Below are positions 18,001 through 26,867 of a stretch of 34,398 nucleotides of DNA, one piece after another (position 1 is the first letter of the stretch; each line of letters opens with the position of its first letter). Location of the stretch: assembly GCA_050184295.1 (NCBI GenBank), contig JBFXAM010000044.1, positions 1-34,398 on the forward strand, given 5' to 3'. Made by a program: the position numbers and the translations under genes. The notes below the pieces were generated by a model, which ran no database searches, was not told the DNA's origin, and was given only the letters and a program-made list of their open reading frames with translations. Origin of the DNA: JBFXAM01 sp050184295. GTDB taxonomy: Bacteria > Planctomycetota > Phycisphaerae > UBA1845 > Fen-1342.

Positions 18001-18237
18001 GTCGTGATTCGCACCGCCGCAGGAAAGGCTGACCAGCGCCGCCCGGCGCCGAACGGCGCGACGACCTCGGGCCCGACGATTCGCGCGGAACCGCGCGGCG
18101 AAACCGCCGAGCCGCGCATTCTATCGGGCCGCGATCGGGCGGGCCAGCGCGCGGCGCCGGGTGTGCCGGTTGGGCGTTGCGCCGCGGATCGGGGCCGCGC
18201 CTGCCGATTCCGCGGCACAGGAGATGGCGAGCGTCCG

Positions 18238-18260
18238 CGCGGGCTGAAACCCGCGGCTCC
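18238..18260 (+). repeat. Short palindromic repeat, copy 2 (CTGAA-loop, GGCTC tail)
   Basis: CGCGGG-CTGAAA-CCCGCG followed by GCTCC, in the gap between the CheB-like and FHA-GAF-PP2C genes. Same architecture as 2168-2190 with compensating stem changes. Confidence 0.55.
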
Positions 18261-18288
18261 GCAAGCGCTTCAGATCATCGACGACGAT

Positions 18289-19356
18289 TTAGACGACTGC
18301 GGGCCGTGCCGCGGGGAGGCTGAGCGAACGTGCCACGGCGCGGGGAATCTGGTCGAGCGGTGCGATCTCGCAAACCCCGCCGGCGGCCGTTGCCGCGGTC
18401 GCCATCTCGGTCGCGAGGCTGCTCTCGGGATCCTGCGCGATTGTCCACGCGCCCGCGCGGTGGAGTCGCAGTAACCCGTCGGCCCCGTCCGAACCGAGCC
18501 CGGTCATCAGCACGCCGACCACGCCCGGCCCGCAGGCGTTCGCCAGGGACGAGAACAGGACGTCGATCGATGGGCAGTGGCCGCTGATGCGCGGCCCGCT
18601 CGACAGCTCGGTGCAGAGCTCGCCGCCGCGGCGTTGAACGCGGAGATGGTAGCCGCCGGGCGCGACGTAGATCGTCCCGCGCCGCAGGCGTTCGTGGTGG
18701 ACGGCTTCTCGCACGAGCATGGCGGCGCCGCTCGCGACGCGCTGGACGAACGCGCCGGTGAATTCCGGCGGCATGTGCTGGGCGACGACGATCGGCGCGA
18801 AGTCCTTCGGGAACGCCGGCAGCAGCGCGCGCAGACTCTGCGGGCCGCCACACCCGCTGCCGATCGCAACCACCGCGTCGCCGGCGCAATCCGGGGCAGC
18901 CTGCGACTCATACCGGACCGGCTGGATCGTCGGCAGCCCCCGTTTGCCACGCGATTTCGCGGCCGCGACGACGACCCGATGCAGGCGGGCCTTGAACTTC
19001 AGTAGCTCTCCCACGGCCCCCGGCCGCGGGCGCGCGACGTAGTTGTACGCGCCGTGCTCGAGCGCATCGAAAGCGCGGCTCGCGCTGGCGTGGGTGAGCG
19101 AGGTGACGAGCACAAACGCGGTGCGCGCGTCGGGCGACACGCCGTCGAGCACGCCAAGGCCGTCGAGGCGCGGCATTTCGGTGTCGAGCGTGACGACGTC
19201 GGGCTCGAGGTCGCGGATGCGTTGAAGGGCTTCTTCGCCGTCGGCGGCAAAACCAACCACCTCGATCCGCGGGTGGAGCACGAGCGCGTTGCGCACCAGC
19301 CCGCGCACGAGCGCGCTGTCGTCGACGATCAGCACTCGGATACGGTTGTTTTCCAT
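18289..19356 (-). CDS. cheB: CheB-like protein-glutamate methylesterase/response regulator with altered catalytic Ser
   Basis: 355 residues. CheB demethylates chemoreceptors and is switched on by receiver phosphorylation. Receiver domain (1-120): acidic pair Asp12/Asp13, phosphoacceptor Asp58 in TLDTEMP, Thr85 in VTS; the conserved switch Lys is Arg109 (VARPRP). Methylesterase domain (160-345): catalytic His194 in VAQHMPPEFTGAF and Asp290 in MTGLGSDGADGL are present. The nucleophile motif, normally G-A-S-T-G-G, reads G-S-G-C-G-G (166-171), so the Ser position is Gly168 with a Ser one place earlier. Activity is therefore doubtful, or uses a shifted nucleophile. There is no cheR, cheA or receptor gene in the window. 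The ATG is preceded by a G-run but no classic SD. Confidence 0.88.
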   Translation of the reverse strand: MENNRIRVLIVDDSALVRGLVRNALVLHPRIEVVGFAADGEEALQRIRDLEPDVVTLDTEMPRLDGLGVLDGVSPDARTAFVLVTSLTHASASRAFDALEHGAYNYVARPRPGAVGELLKFKARLHRVVVAAAKSRGKRGLPTIQPVRYESQAAPDCAGDAVVAIGSGCGGPQSLRALLPAFPKDFAPIVVAQHMPPEFTGAFVQRVASGAAMLVREAVHHERLRRGTIYVAPGGYHLRVQRRGGELCTELSSGPRISGHCPSIDVLFSSLANACGPGVVGVLMTGLGSDGADGLLRLHRAGAWTIAQDPESSLATEMATAATAAGGVCEIAPLDQIPRAVARSLSLPAARPAVV

Positions 19357-19591
19357 CGCCCCCCCTGGCCGCGACCGACCGTCGCGAAGCCGACGCTCGC
19401 CCCGCGACGCGGGATTGTCCCGCGCAGCTGTCCGGCGACGCGCACACGGGAACTATCGAATAGCGCCGCGCACGGCGTGACTTCCGCCGGCTTCGTGCGC
19501 GGGTTTCGCGGCGGGTCCGATCGTCGGTGGTGGCGCCGTTCGCGAAACGCGCGCGTTTTTCGGAGCCGGGGCGGCGCGCGATTCCGGACCT

Positions 19592-19619
19592 TTGACACGC
19601 CCCGCGATTCGCGTAAAAT
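19592..19619 (+). promoter_or_regulatory. Strong sigma-70-type promoter of tRNA-Asp
   Basis: Consensus -35 TTGACA (19592-19597), 16-base spacer, -10 TAAAAT (19614-19619). Transcription would begin near 19626, about 40 bases before the tRNA. The rest of the gap 19357-19591 holds only small GC hairpins such as CGCGGGA-TTG-TCCCGCG (19408-19424). Confidence 0.85.
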
Positions 19620-19666
19620 GCCCCGTCTCGACTGTGGTCGCGGGGGCTGCCTCGCGGCCTGCGGTT

Positions 19667-19741
19667 GGGGCCGTAGCTCAATTGGTTCAGAGCGCCGCCC
19701 TGTCACGGCGGAGGTTGCGGGTTCGAGCCCCGTCGGCCTCG
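19667..19741 (+). tRNA. tRNA-Asp (GTC)
   Basis: Complete cloverleaf. Acceptor GGGGCCG pairs with CGGCCTC (one G-U), D-arm GCTCAATTGGTTCAGAGC, anticodon arm CCGCC-CTGTCAC-GGCGG with anticodon GTC, T-arm GCGGGTTCGAGCCCCGT, and discriminator G73 as expected for Asp. The 3' CCA is not encoded. Confidence 0.97.
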
Positions 19742-19778
19742 TTTCACTCGACTTTCTCGCGCCTGCGGCGAGTCTCTC

Positions 19779-20837
19779 ATGCCCGCACGCAACGAACCCC
19801 GCCAGACTGCCGTTCGTGCTCCACGCGCGGCTGCGGGAGACGGGGATGCCGGCGCTCCCGCGGCGCAGCCCGCGTTTTTGATCACGATCGACACCGAAGG
19901 CGACGATTTGTGGTCTGCGCCGCGGGAGATCACGACGCGCAACGCCGCGTTCCTGCCGCGCTTTCAGACGTTGTGTGAGCGATTCGGGCTGAAGCCGACG
20001 TGGCTGACGAATTGGGAGATGGTGGAGTCGCCGGTGTTCGCGGAGTTCGCGCGCGACGCGCTCCGCCGCGACGCCGCCGAGGTCGGCATGCATCTGCACG
20101 CGTGGAACTCGCCGCCGCTCGCGCCGCGAACAAGCGATGACTTTGCGCACCTCCCCTACCTGATCGAGTATCCCGAGCCCGTGATGCGCGAGAAGGTGCG
20201 CGTGCTCACCGAGACGCTCGCGGAGCGCTTCGAGCGGCCCATGTGCAGCCACCGCGCCGGACGCTGGGCGCTCAACGAGACCTACGCGCGCCTCCTGATC
20301 GAGCACGGCTATCTCACCGACTGCTCCGTGACGCCGCACGTTTCGTGGGCGGCGCAGCGCGGCGCGCCGGACGGCGCGGGGGGGACGGACTATCGGGGCT
20401 TCCCCGAGGCGGCGTATTTTCTCGATCCGCAGGACATTCGGCGCGCGGGAGGCTCGCCGCTGCTCGAAGTGCCGATGACGATTGTGCCGAACGACGCGGC
20501 GCCGTTCGCGGGGTTTCTGCGGACCGTCGGGCGCGTCGTGCCGCCCGCGGCGCGGCTGGCGCGGCGGCTGGCGCCTGAGTACGAATGGCTGCGGCCGAAC
20601 GGACGCAACGGCGGAGCGCTGCGGCGGATAGTCGCGGCGGCGCGCGACGAGGGGCGGCAGTATGCCGAGTTCATGCTGCACAGCTCGGAGCTGATGCCCG
20701 GCGGCAGCCCGACGTTTCGAAGCGCGCGGAGCATCGAGCGGCTGTACGAGGATCTGGAAGACCTGTTTGAGTACGCAGCGTCGCTGGGGTTTGTCGGGCG
20801 GACGTTGGGTGAGTTTCGCAAAACGTTTCGTGCGTGA
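19779..20837 (+). CDS. Polysaccharide deacetylase-like protein (WalW type)
   Basis: 352 residues in the NodB/polysaccharide-deacetylase superfamily, probably acting on cell-surface or exopolysaccharide sugars. Seen: strand-loop FLITIDTEGDDLW with Asp38 and Glu40 in the place of the NodB metal/catalytic acid, HLHAW with His105 and His107, and SHRAGRW (157-163); this combination is typical of WalW proteins found in polysaccharide loci. The N-terminus (1-30) is Ala/Arg-rich without a signal peptide. The start at 19779 is 38 bases after tRNA-Asp, with no clear SD, and the gene may be read through from the tRNA promoter. It is convergent with the polysaccharide operon on the opposite strand, which supports a role there. 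Catalytic status is not proven. Confidence 0.85.
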   Translation: MPARNEPRQTAVRAPRAAAGDGDAGAPAAQPAFLITIDTEGDDLWSAPREITTRNAAFLPRFQTLCERFGLKPTWLTNWEMVESPVFAEFARDALRRDAAEVGMHLHAWNSPPLAPRTSDDFAHLPYLIEYPEPVMREKVRVLTETLAERFERPMCSHRAGRWALNETYARLLIEHGYLTDCSVTPHVSWAAQRGAPDGAGGTDYRGFPEAAYFLDPQDIRRAGGSPLLEVPMTIVPNDAAPFAGFLRTVGRVVPPAARLARRLAPEYEWLRPNGRNGGALRRIVAAARDEGRQYAEFMLHSSELMPGGSPTFRSARSIERLYEDLEDLFEYAASLGFVGRTLGEFRKTFRA

Positions 20838-20887
20838 GACGCGCGGCGTGTTGGGCCAATCGTCCGACCCGCGTCTGAATCGAGCGC

Positions 20888-21661
20888 TCAGAGTCGCCGC
20901 CTCATCGCGCGAGACACGCGATAGACCGTGTACGACCACGGGTGATGAAGCAACTTCGCGAGCTGCCCCCGCACCGCGCCAAAATTCGAGACGCGCCGCG
21001 GCGGTGGGCGGTCCTTCGTCGCGCGGATATCGAGCATGTACGCCGGCCGCTCGCGCAGCGCGGAATAGCCGGGATGCGGGAAGTGCGCCGGGCGGGGGGC
21101 GGACGGTTCGGCCCAGGGATGCAACTCGATCGTGGCGGAGAACGGCGCGAAGAAGGCGCGGATTGCCGCGAGGTCGCCGAGCATGAACGCCCGCGGCCCC
21201 TGGTAATGGATCGGCACGTTCATGAGCACACGGCCGGCGGGCTTGCACGCGCGGAAGCACTGCGCCAGCCCCCAGCGCACCGTGCAGCCGTGCTCGCTCC
21301 AGAGGTGCAGCGTCTGGTTGCCGATGACGAGATCGAAGCGGTCGCTCTCGAACGAGAGCTGGGCGAGGTTTTCGAAGCGCGTGGCGATGGTCGGGCGGCC
21401 GAAATACTCGCGCTGCACGTCGATCGCTTCGTAGTGCGCGCCGACGGCTTCGCAGCGCCGCCGAATCCAGTCCCACGACCCGCAGCCGATCTCGAGCACC
21501 TGCATGCCCGGTGCGATCAGCTCCAGGTATTCCTCCACGATTGGGAGCATGCACGCGCCGAGCGGCGCCGGCGGCAGCGAGCGCCCGAGCACGTCGGCGG
21601 CGCGGCGCTCCGCGTCGCAGCGGCCGTCGACGAGCATGCGGCACGCAGCGCACGGGGGCAT
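20888..21661 (-). CDS. Class I SAM-dependent methyltransferase
   Basis: 257 residues. The SAM-binding core is visible: VLEIGCGSWDWIRRRC (motif I), AIDVQREY (motif II), FDLVIGNQTLHLW, then FRACKPAGRVLMNVPIHYQG. The N-terminus carries CAACRMLVDGRCD, a Cys cluster that could bind zinc. The substrate is unknown; its place at the end of the wzx-wzy-fkbM run suggests sugar O-methylation or another polysaccharide tailoring step. The start at 21661 lies two bases after the stop of the FkbM gene (TGAGAATG), pointing to translational coupling; a longer reading of 17 residues would overlap that gene. Confidence 0.85.
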   Translation of the reverse strand: MPPCAACRMLVDGRCDAERRAADVLGRSLPPAPLGACMLPIVEEYLELIAPGMQVLEIGCGSWDWIRRRCEAVGAHYEAIDVQREYFGRPTIATRFENLAQLSFESDRFDLVIGNQTLHLWSEHGCTVRWGLAQCFRACKPAGRVLMNVPIHYQGPRAFMLGDLAAIRAFFAPFSATIELHPWAEPSAPRPAHFPHPGYSALRERPAYMLDIRATKDRPPPRRVSNFGAVRGQLAKLLHHPWSYTVYRVSRAMRRRL

Positions 21662-21663
21662 TC

Positions 21664-22563
21664 TCAGTCCCCGCGGGGCGTGAACGCCCGCCAGTCGTCC
21701 TGCCCGATGCACAGATAATTGCGGTAGTGCACGCCGGCGTCGGCGATGATGCCGTCACGGCGGCGCGGCTCGCCGGCACGGAGTTGAAAGAAGCGATAGT
21801 CGAACTCGCGCAGCACGGACTCGATCGCGGCGATCGGGCCGTCCGGATTGCACTCGACAATCAGGGCCGGGCGGCAGCGCGCCAATACGCCGCGCATGCC
21901 CAGCAACACCTTGTCCTCGAAGCCCTCGACGTCGATTTTTACGAGATCGACCGGTGCGTCGGCGAACAGCGTGTCGAGCGGCGTGACAGCCACCTGCACA
22001 ACCTCGCCTTTCCAGCCGCGAAAGCCGTCGGTGTTCATGCTCGCGGAGGTGGGCATGTCGCCGAAGGGAATGTGGAACTGCGTCTGGCCCTCGAAGTCGG
22101 AGACCGCCTCGGAGCGGACGGTGCAGCGCTCTTCCCAACCATTGCGGCGGATGTTCTCCAGCAGCTTGGCGCGAACCTGCGGGACCGGTTCGAACGCGAC
22201 GACACGCGCCGCGGGGTTCACCGCGCACGCGAGCAGGCTGAACACGCCGGTATTGGCGCCGACATCGAGCACGACGCGGGCCCGGCGGGCGAGGTGCATC
22301 CAGACGCCCATCGTCTCGGGCTCGTACGCGTGCAGCCCGCGCCAGTAGAGGAAGCGGCCGATGTGGTCGTTGACGGTCGCGGCGTAGACGATGCGGCCGC
22401 CGCCGGGCACGGCGAGCGCAAACGCGTGCTGGACAGGGAACCGCTGCCAGACTTTCTTGGGCAGCAGTCCGAGCCGCGTGATGCCGAGCAGCGGCAGACG
22501 CACGGGCGCGGGCCGCACCGCGACGCGAAGAAATCCGCGCACCATTTGCGTCAGTCCGGACAC
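21664..22563 (-). CDS. FkbM-family methyltransferase
   Basis: 299 residues with the FkbM signature: VVLDVGANTGVFSLLA (SAM motif I), RVVAFEPVPQVRAKLLENI (motif II), VTPLDTLFADAPVDLVKIDVEGFEDKVLLGM and PALIVECNP. Such enzymes usually methylate hydroxyl groups of sugars or polyketides and are common in O-antigen/exopolysaccharide loci. The start was chosen at a GTG (22563) with AGAGG eight to nine bases upstream, just after the polymerase stop; an ATG at 22545 is an alternative that shortens the protein by six residues. Confidence 0.88.
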   Translation of the reverse strand: MSGLTQMVRGFLRVAVRPAPVRLPLLGITRLGLLPKKVWQRFPVQHAFALAVPGGGRIVYAATVNDHIGRFLYWRGLHAYEPETMGVWMHLARRARVVLDVGANTGVFSLLACAVNPAARVVAFEPVPQVRAKLLENIRRNGWEERCTVRSEAVSDFEGQTQFHIPFGDMPTSASMNTDGFRGWKGEVVQVAVTPLDTLFADAPVDLVKIDVEGFEDKVLLGMRGVLARCRPALIVECNPDGPIAAIESVLREFDYRFFQLRAGEPRRRDGIIADAGVHYRNYLCIGQDDWRAFTPRGD

Positions 22564-22576
22564 GCGGCGAATCCTC

Positions 22577-24127
22577 TCATGCGCGCACGGGCGCGGCGGC
22601 GGGCGCAAGGCGGGCGCGGTTCACGCTGAGCACGACGACGGCGATCGGGATCGTGCCGTTCTTGAGCAGCGAATACATGACGTTGTCCGAGTCGCCGATG
22701 TACGCCGCCATCGCGATGATCATGAAGAGCGGCGCCAGGAAGTAGCGCGCGTCGCCGAAGCGCCAGCTCGCGACCTTGCGGCGATACCAGCCGAGCACCG
22801 CACCATAGGCGGCGAAGGCGAGCGGGACGCCAAGCAGTCCGAAGTTGAGGATCGCTTCGCCGGCGAGGCCGTAGACGCGTGTGGAGAGGCGCTTGGGATC
22901 GAGCGAGATGCCTTGCCCATATTGCAGGTCGGTGCCGGCTTCGTTCTTGCCGGGGCCTTTTTCGTACCAGATGGCGCGCGGGATGATCATGATGGCCGAA
23001 CGCAGGTAGGTGCGGCCCCAGCGGTACTCATAGCGGTCGCCGTGCGCGTCGAGGCGGTAGAGCATGAAGGTCTGCATCTCGGCCCGCGACATGTCGCCGA
23101 GCAACGTCGTGGCCATGGTGTTGCCGGTGCGCTGCTCGAGATAGCGGCGCTGCTCGGCGCTGCCGATCGCCGCGACGGTGCTTCCGACCGCGTCGGCGCC
23201 CATCGCGCCCAGCCGTTTGAAAAACCCGTAGTAGTAGACAAACACGATCAGGATCAGCCCGCCGCCGAGCGCCCACGGGACCGTGATGCGGCGAATGCGG
23301 TAATGGGCCATGCCGGCGACGATGACGAGCAGGTACATGAAGGCGCTGCGGCTGCCGCGCAGGCCGAGGAAGGCGAACGCGAGGGCGGCCATCCCGACGA
23401 TGAGCAGGATGACGGTGAACATCGACTTCTGGCGGCGGGGATCGGTGAGCATGCGCACGCCGGCCATGGAGAGCAGAATCGGCAGAGGGTCGCTGAGCAT
23501 GAGCAGCCAGCTGAGATGCTGAAGCCCGGAGCCGAGCGCGAGCAGTTGCTGGTGCTCCTCGCGTCGCAGGCCGCCGAACTTCGTGATCACGACCACCGCG
23601 GCCACCATGCTGACGCCGATCGCCAGCGCGAGCGCCGAGCCGAAGCGTCCGTCGTCGATGATCCACTGGGTCGGCGAGGGACGCGCGCGACGGAACGCGA
23701 AGCGCTGGAAGAGCTGGTAGGCACAGACGCCCATCAGCGAGACCCAGCCGTAAGTCGCGAAGTAGCTCGGATAACCGTCCGTGATCTGGGCGGCCCAGTC
23801 CTTGGTGTAGGCCTCCCACGCCTGGTGCAGCAGCGGCGCAAAGTAGGTCGAGTGCAGCATCAGCATGCTGATGAGCGCTTTGGGATCGAACGTATCGAGC
23901 TGGCCGCGCACCCAGCGGACGACGTCGATCCCGACGATCACCCCGCACGCGCTGAGCGGCAGCACGAACGGATGCCGACAGCCCGGCGCCAGCGCCACGA
24001 ACAGCGCGGTCGTTACGAGCACGGCGATGATGGTGATAATCAGGTTCTCGACAAACGAGCTGCGCGTGCGCGGCGCGGAGGCGGCGCGCGGCAAGGCGAA
24101 ACCCGGTCGCAGAACCTGTTCGGCCAT
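22577..24127 (-). CDS. Wzy-like O-antigen/exopolysaccharide polymerase (polytopic)
   Basis: 516 residues with about ten to twelve hydrophobic segments (for example LIITIIAVLVTTALFVALAP, FTVILLIVGMAALAFAFLGL, ALGGGLILIVFVYYYGFF) and two large hydrophilic loops. The loop with LRGSRSAF and the later RSAIMIIPRAIWYEKGPGKN fits the architecture of polysaccharide polymerases, which join lipid-linked repeat units in the periplasm. Wzy proteins share little sequence, so topology and the adjacent Wzx-like flippase carry the call. ATG at 24127 with CGGAG upstream. It is preceded by a 307-base gap after the flippase gene. Confidence 0.72.
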   Translation of the reverse strand: MAEQVLRPGFALPRAASAPRTRSSFVENLIITIIAVLVTTALFVALAPGCRHPFVLPLSACGVIVGIDVVRWVRGQLDTFDPKALISMLMLHSTYFAPLLHQAWEAYTKDWAAQITDGYPSYFATYGWVSLMGVCAYQLFQRFAFRRARPSPTQWIIDDGRFGSALALAIGVSMVAAVVVITKFGGLRREEHQQLLALGSGLQHLSWLLMLSDPLPILLSMAGVRMLTDPRRQKSMFTVILLIVGMAALAFAFLGLRGSRSAFMYLLVIVAGMAHYRIRRITVPWALGGGLILIVFVYYYGFFKRLGAMGADAVGSTVAAIGSAEQRRYLEQRTGNTMATTLLGDMSRAEMQTFMLYRLDAHGDRYEYRWGRTYLRSAIMIIPRAIWYEKGPGKNEAGTDLQYGQGISLDPKRLSTRVYGLAGEAILNFGLLGVPLAFAAYGAVLGWYRRKVASWRFGDARYFLAPLFMIIAMAAYIGDSDNVMYSLLKNGTIPIAVVVLSVNRARLAPAAAPVRA

Positions 24128-24434
24128 GATGCTCCGACGATCTCCGAGCGCCCGCGATGCGGGCGTTCGTGCCTGATGACGGCGCCCGCAACGCAGCCGG
24201 CGCTGTCGAATGCACCTGCGCCGGCGGGCGAACCACGCGCAATGCTTGCGCCGCGGTCGGCGCCTCCGCCTTTCTTATCGGCGACCGCGCAGCGCGGCAT
24301 GCACCCGCGACGGCCCAGGCGGCAGCGGTCGCCGCCGCGCCGGAGTATATCCACTTCCGCGCCGCCGTCGGATCCTGCCGCGTCAAGCGGCGGGCCCGGC
24401 GCGCGGGGCGCGCGCGTTCTGCGCGGCGCCCCGA
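24128..24434. other. Non-coding gap between flippase and polymerase genes
   Basis: No convincing gene on either strand. The only clear structure is CGCCCGC-GAT-GCGGGCG (24149-24165), a 7-bp perfect hairpin 22 bases before the polymerase start on the minus strand. It could affect translation initiation or attenuate transcription. Confidence 0.5.
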
Positions 24435-25850
24435 TCACCCCGCCGCGGGTGGCGGCGCCGCATCGATCGCCCGGCTGCGATCGCGGATGCCCCAGAACAG
24501 CGCGACCCCGTAGAGCGCCGTGTGCACGACATTACGGATGACCACCGACCACGCGGCGCCCTCGACCGGCCGGGGATTCCCCGGAATCAGCACCAGCGCC
24601 GCGATGATCGACGTGGCGAGCACCGCGACGTGGATAGCGAACTGCATCCAGAAGCGCCGCATCTGGAATGTCACGATGCCGAACATGCTCGCGAGCATGC
24701 TGACGCACTGGCCGAAGACGAGGATCATGAACTCGCGGTGATAGGCGGCATAGTCGGGGCGATACAGCACGCGCAGCAGCCACTCACCGAACAACCACGT
24801 CGCCAGGTAGGTTCCACCGGCGACCGCGGCCGTCATGATCACGAGCTTGACCGTGAGCCGGACGAACGCCGGAAAATTCGTATGGTGATAAAGCGCAAGG
24901 CGATTGCTGGCGGCGATGCCGACCTGGATCAGCAGCAGGTTGGCGGCGAGCGTGATATAGGTCAGCGCGCCGAAGTAGCCGAGCGCCTGCTCCCCGTCGG
25001 ACTCGTGCTTCAGAATCGCGCGCGGGACCGTCTCGCACAGGTTGATGATCATGAGGATCAGGCCGAGCGGAAACACTTGCACGGCGAGACGTTGGACGCC
25101 GGCCCAATCCCAGCGCGGATCGCAGTCGGGCTGATTCGTGACCTGCGGGCGGTCGTGCAGCCAGTAGATCAGGAAATAGCCGATCGCGTAGCTCGCGACG
25201 GCGAACGCGGCGCCGTCCGCCAGGCGCTCGGCGGCGAGCGTGCCGCTGCGCACGAGCCAGGCGTAGAGCGGGACGAAGACGGCGAAGGGCGTCAGCATCG
25301 CGACGCCTTGGAGGATGTTCGCACGCGCGACCAGATCGACGCGTTCGCGCTTCTGGTACATCGCCCACGCGAGTTCGCTGGTCGAGCTCCAGATTTTCTC
25401 GACGCCGACGAACGCGAGGATCGCGACAAACGCGATGCGCGACTCGCTCCAGCTCACGACGCCCGCGATCAGGAGCACGACGAGCGCCGCGAGCGACATG
25501 CCGATCTGGCGCAGCTTGCTGTAAGTGCCGAAGGTGAAGTCGCCGCGCGCGTCGGAGACGAGCGTGGCGCGCAGGTGCATCTGGCAAAAGAGCACGACCG
25601 GGGAGACGAGCGCGAGGCTGTAGTTGTACTGCCCGAGAATCGCCGGCGTCGCGAACTTCGCGAGCAGCACCGCGACGCCGAAGCGACAGGCATTAAACAC
25701 ACCCGTGCCGACGAGCGCGAAACCGACGTTTTTTCGGAGCGAACGACCCGCGCGGCGGGTCGGCGCGGCGGCGTCGGACGCACCGGGCGATGGGTGTGCG
25801 GGGCCCGCCGCGTCGCCGGCAGCGGTGGTCGCGGCGGGCTCGTGGGTCAT
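24435..25850 (-). CDS. Wzx-like lipopolysaccharide/polysaccharide flippase (MOP superfamily)
   Basis: 471 residues. A 35-residue Ala/Pro-rich N-terminal extension precedes about twelve membrane segments: LRKNVGFALVGTGVFNACRF (the usual first amphipathic segment), ILGQYNYSLALVSPVVLFCQ, VFPLGLILMIINLCETVPRA, YFGALTYITLAANLLLIQVG. The pattern and length are those of PST/MOP exporters, which flip undecaprenyl-linked repeat units to the periplasm. ATG at 25850 with only a weak AGGGG upstream. In the minus-strand run it follows the secreted protein (93-base gap) and precedes the Wzy-like polymerase. No glycosyltransferase or chain-length regulator is adjacent. Confidence 0.82.
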   Translation of the reverse strand: MTHEPAATTAAGDAAGPAHPSPGASDAAAPTRRAGRSLRKNVGFALVGTGVFNACRFGVAVLLAKFATPAILGQYNYSLALVSPVVLFCQMHLRATLVSDARGDFTFGTYSKLRQIGMSLAALVVLLIAGVVSWSESRIAFVAILAFVGVEKIWSSTSELAWAMYQKRERVDLVARANILQGVAMLTPFAVFVPLYAWLVRSGTLAAERLADGAAFAVASYAIGYFLIYWLHDRPQVTNQPDCDPRWDWAGVQRLAVQVFPLGLILMIINLCETVPRAILKHESDGEQALGYFGALTYITLAANLLLIQVGIAASNRLALYHHTNFPAFVRLTVKLVIMTAAVAGGTYLATWLFGEWLLRVLYRPDYAAYHREFMILVFGQCVSMLASMFGIVTFQMRRFWMQFAIHVAVLATSIIAALVLIPGNPRPVEGAAWSVVIRNVVHTALYGVALFWGIRDRSRAIDAAPPPAAG

Positions 25851-25943
25851 AGGGCCCCTACGCTCGCCGGGCGCGACCGGTTCGTCGCGGACGTGCCGCG
25901 CCGGTCAGCGCGCACGACCCGACGCCCGCGCCGGCCGCGACTC

Positions 25944-26810
25944 CTACGGCAGCGTGACGTCGGTCCATTCGATTGCGATCGGCGAGTCGATCAGCTCCGG
26001 CCAGACGGTGAGCACGACCTGGAGATCGTCGTTGAGCTTGTCCTCGGGCAATTGGTACACGAAGCACGGCTTGCCTTCGTTGGTGGCGGCGTTTCGGGCG
26101 CTCGTGCGGATGCGCGTCATCCAGCCGTCGAAGAACGCCGCCTCCTTGACCAAATCGCCCTTGCCGGTGTACTCGATCGCGACCATGCCGGGCGTGGACG
26201 CCATGTTGGCGGGATTGCCCGGGGGGAGCATGGTGACGACGATTCCGAGCTCCGCGAGGCGCGCGTGCTCGACATTCTTGCCGCGGGTCTGAAGCACGTT
26301 CTTGATCGGGATTTCCTCGGACGTGCTGGCCATCAACGCCTTCACGGTCCCGCGGACCGACTTGAGCATCTTGGCGCTGCGCGTGGAGGCCTCGACGCGT
26401 CCGCTCATCAGCAGACCGTTCTCGCGGATCTGCTCCGGCGTGCCGCGCGTGCGGAACGTTTCGGCTTTCTGTTCCTCGGTGTAGGCGTCGGGCTTGACCA
26501 GCTCCTTACCGGTCTCGTCGATCACGGACGTGAACATGGGGCGGCCGATGCGCACGATGTCGAGCATCTTGTCGCCGACGATGCGGAGCTGAAACGCGAG
26601 GTCCGACGTGGTCGGCGCGCCCTGCGGCGGCTCTTTGAACCAACGGCGCGTCTCCTGCAACGCCATCAGTTCGGCGCGCATCGGACCCTGGGCCCGATCG
26701 ATCACTTCCTTCGCGGGCTCCGCGCCCGCGGCGGGCTGCGTGGCCGCCGGTTGCGCCACGGCGGGCGCCGCGGTCTGAAGCAGCAGTACGATCGCAAGGG
26801 GCAACATCAT
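25944..26810 (-). CDS. Secreted protein of unknown function
   Basis: 288 residues with a signal peptide (MMLPLAIVLLLQTAAPAVAQ, likely cleaved at AVA/Q). The mature part is mixed helix and strand, including VIDRAQGPMRAELMALQETR, AFQLRIVGDKMLDIVRIGRP and IEYTGKGDLVKEAAFFDGW; a single Cys lies near the end (KPCFVYQLP). I recognise no family and no catalytic motif. The start was chosen at the first of two adjacent ATGs, with AGGAG five bases upstream. It lies 57 bases after the TIM-barrel gene and 93 bases before the flippase gene, so it is probably part of the same transcript and may act on the exported polysaccharide; that is inference. Confidence 0.75.
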   Translation of the reverse strand: MMLPLAIVLLLQTAAPAVAQPAATQPAAGAEPAKEVIDRAQGPMRAELMALQETRRWFKEPPQGAPTTSDLAFQLRIVGDKMLDIVRIGRPMFTSVIDETGKELVKPDAYTEEQKAETFRTRGTPEQIRENGLLMSGRVEASTRSAKMLKSVRGTVKALMASTSEEIPIKNVLQTRGKNVEHARLAELGIVVTMLPPGNPANMASTPGMVAIEYTGKGDLVKEAAFFDGWMTRIRTSARNAATNEGKPCFVYQLPEDKLNDDLQVVLTVWPELIDSPIAIEWTDVTLP

Positions 26811-26867
26811 GCCGGCTCCTGAAGGTCGTTTGTGGCGGCCGCCGCCGCTCCGCCGCTGCGAAGCCCG

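Noticed and set aside
22391..26822. Very long plus-strand open frames antisense to the wzy, wzx and secreted-protein genes
   Set aside because: Charged low-information sequences mirroring codons of real minus-strand membrane proteins, with no start signal.
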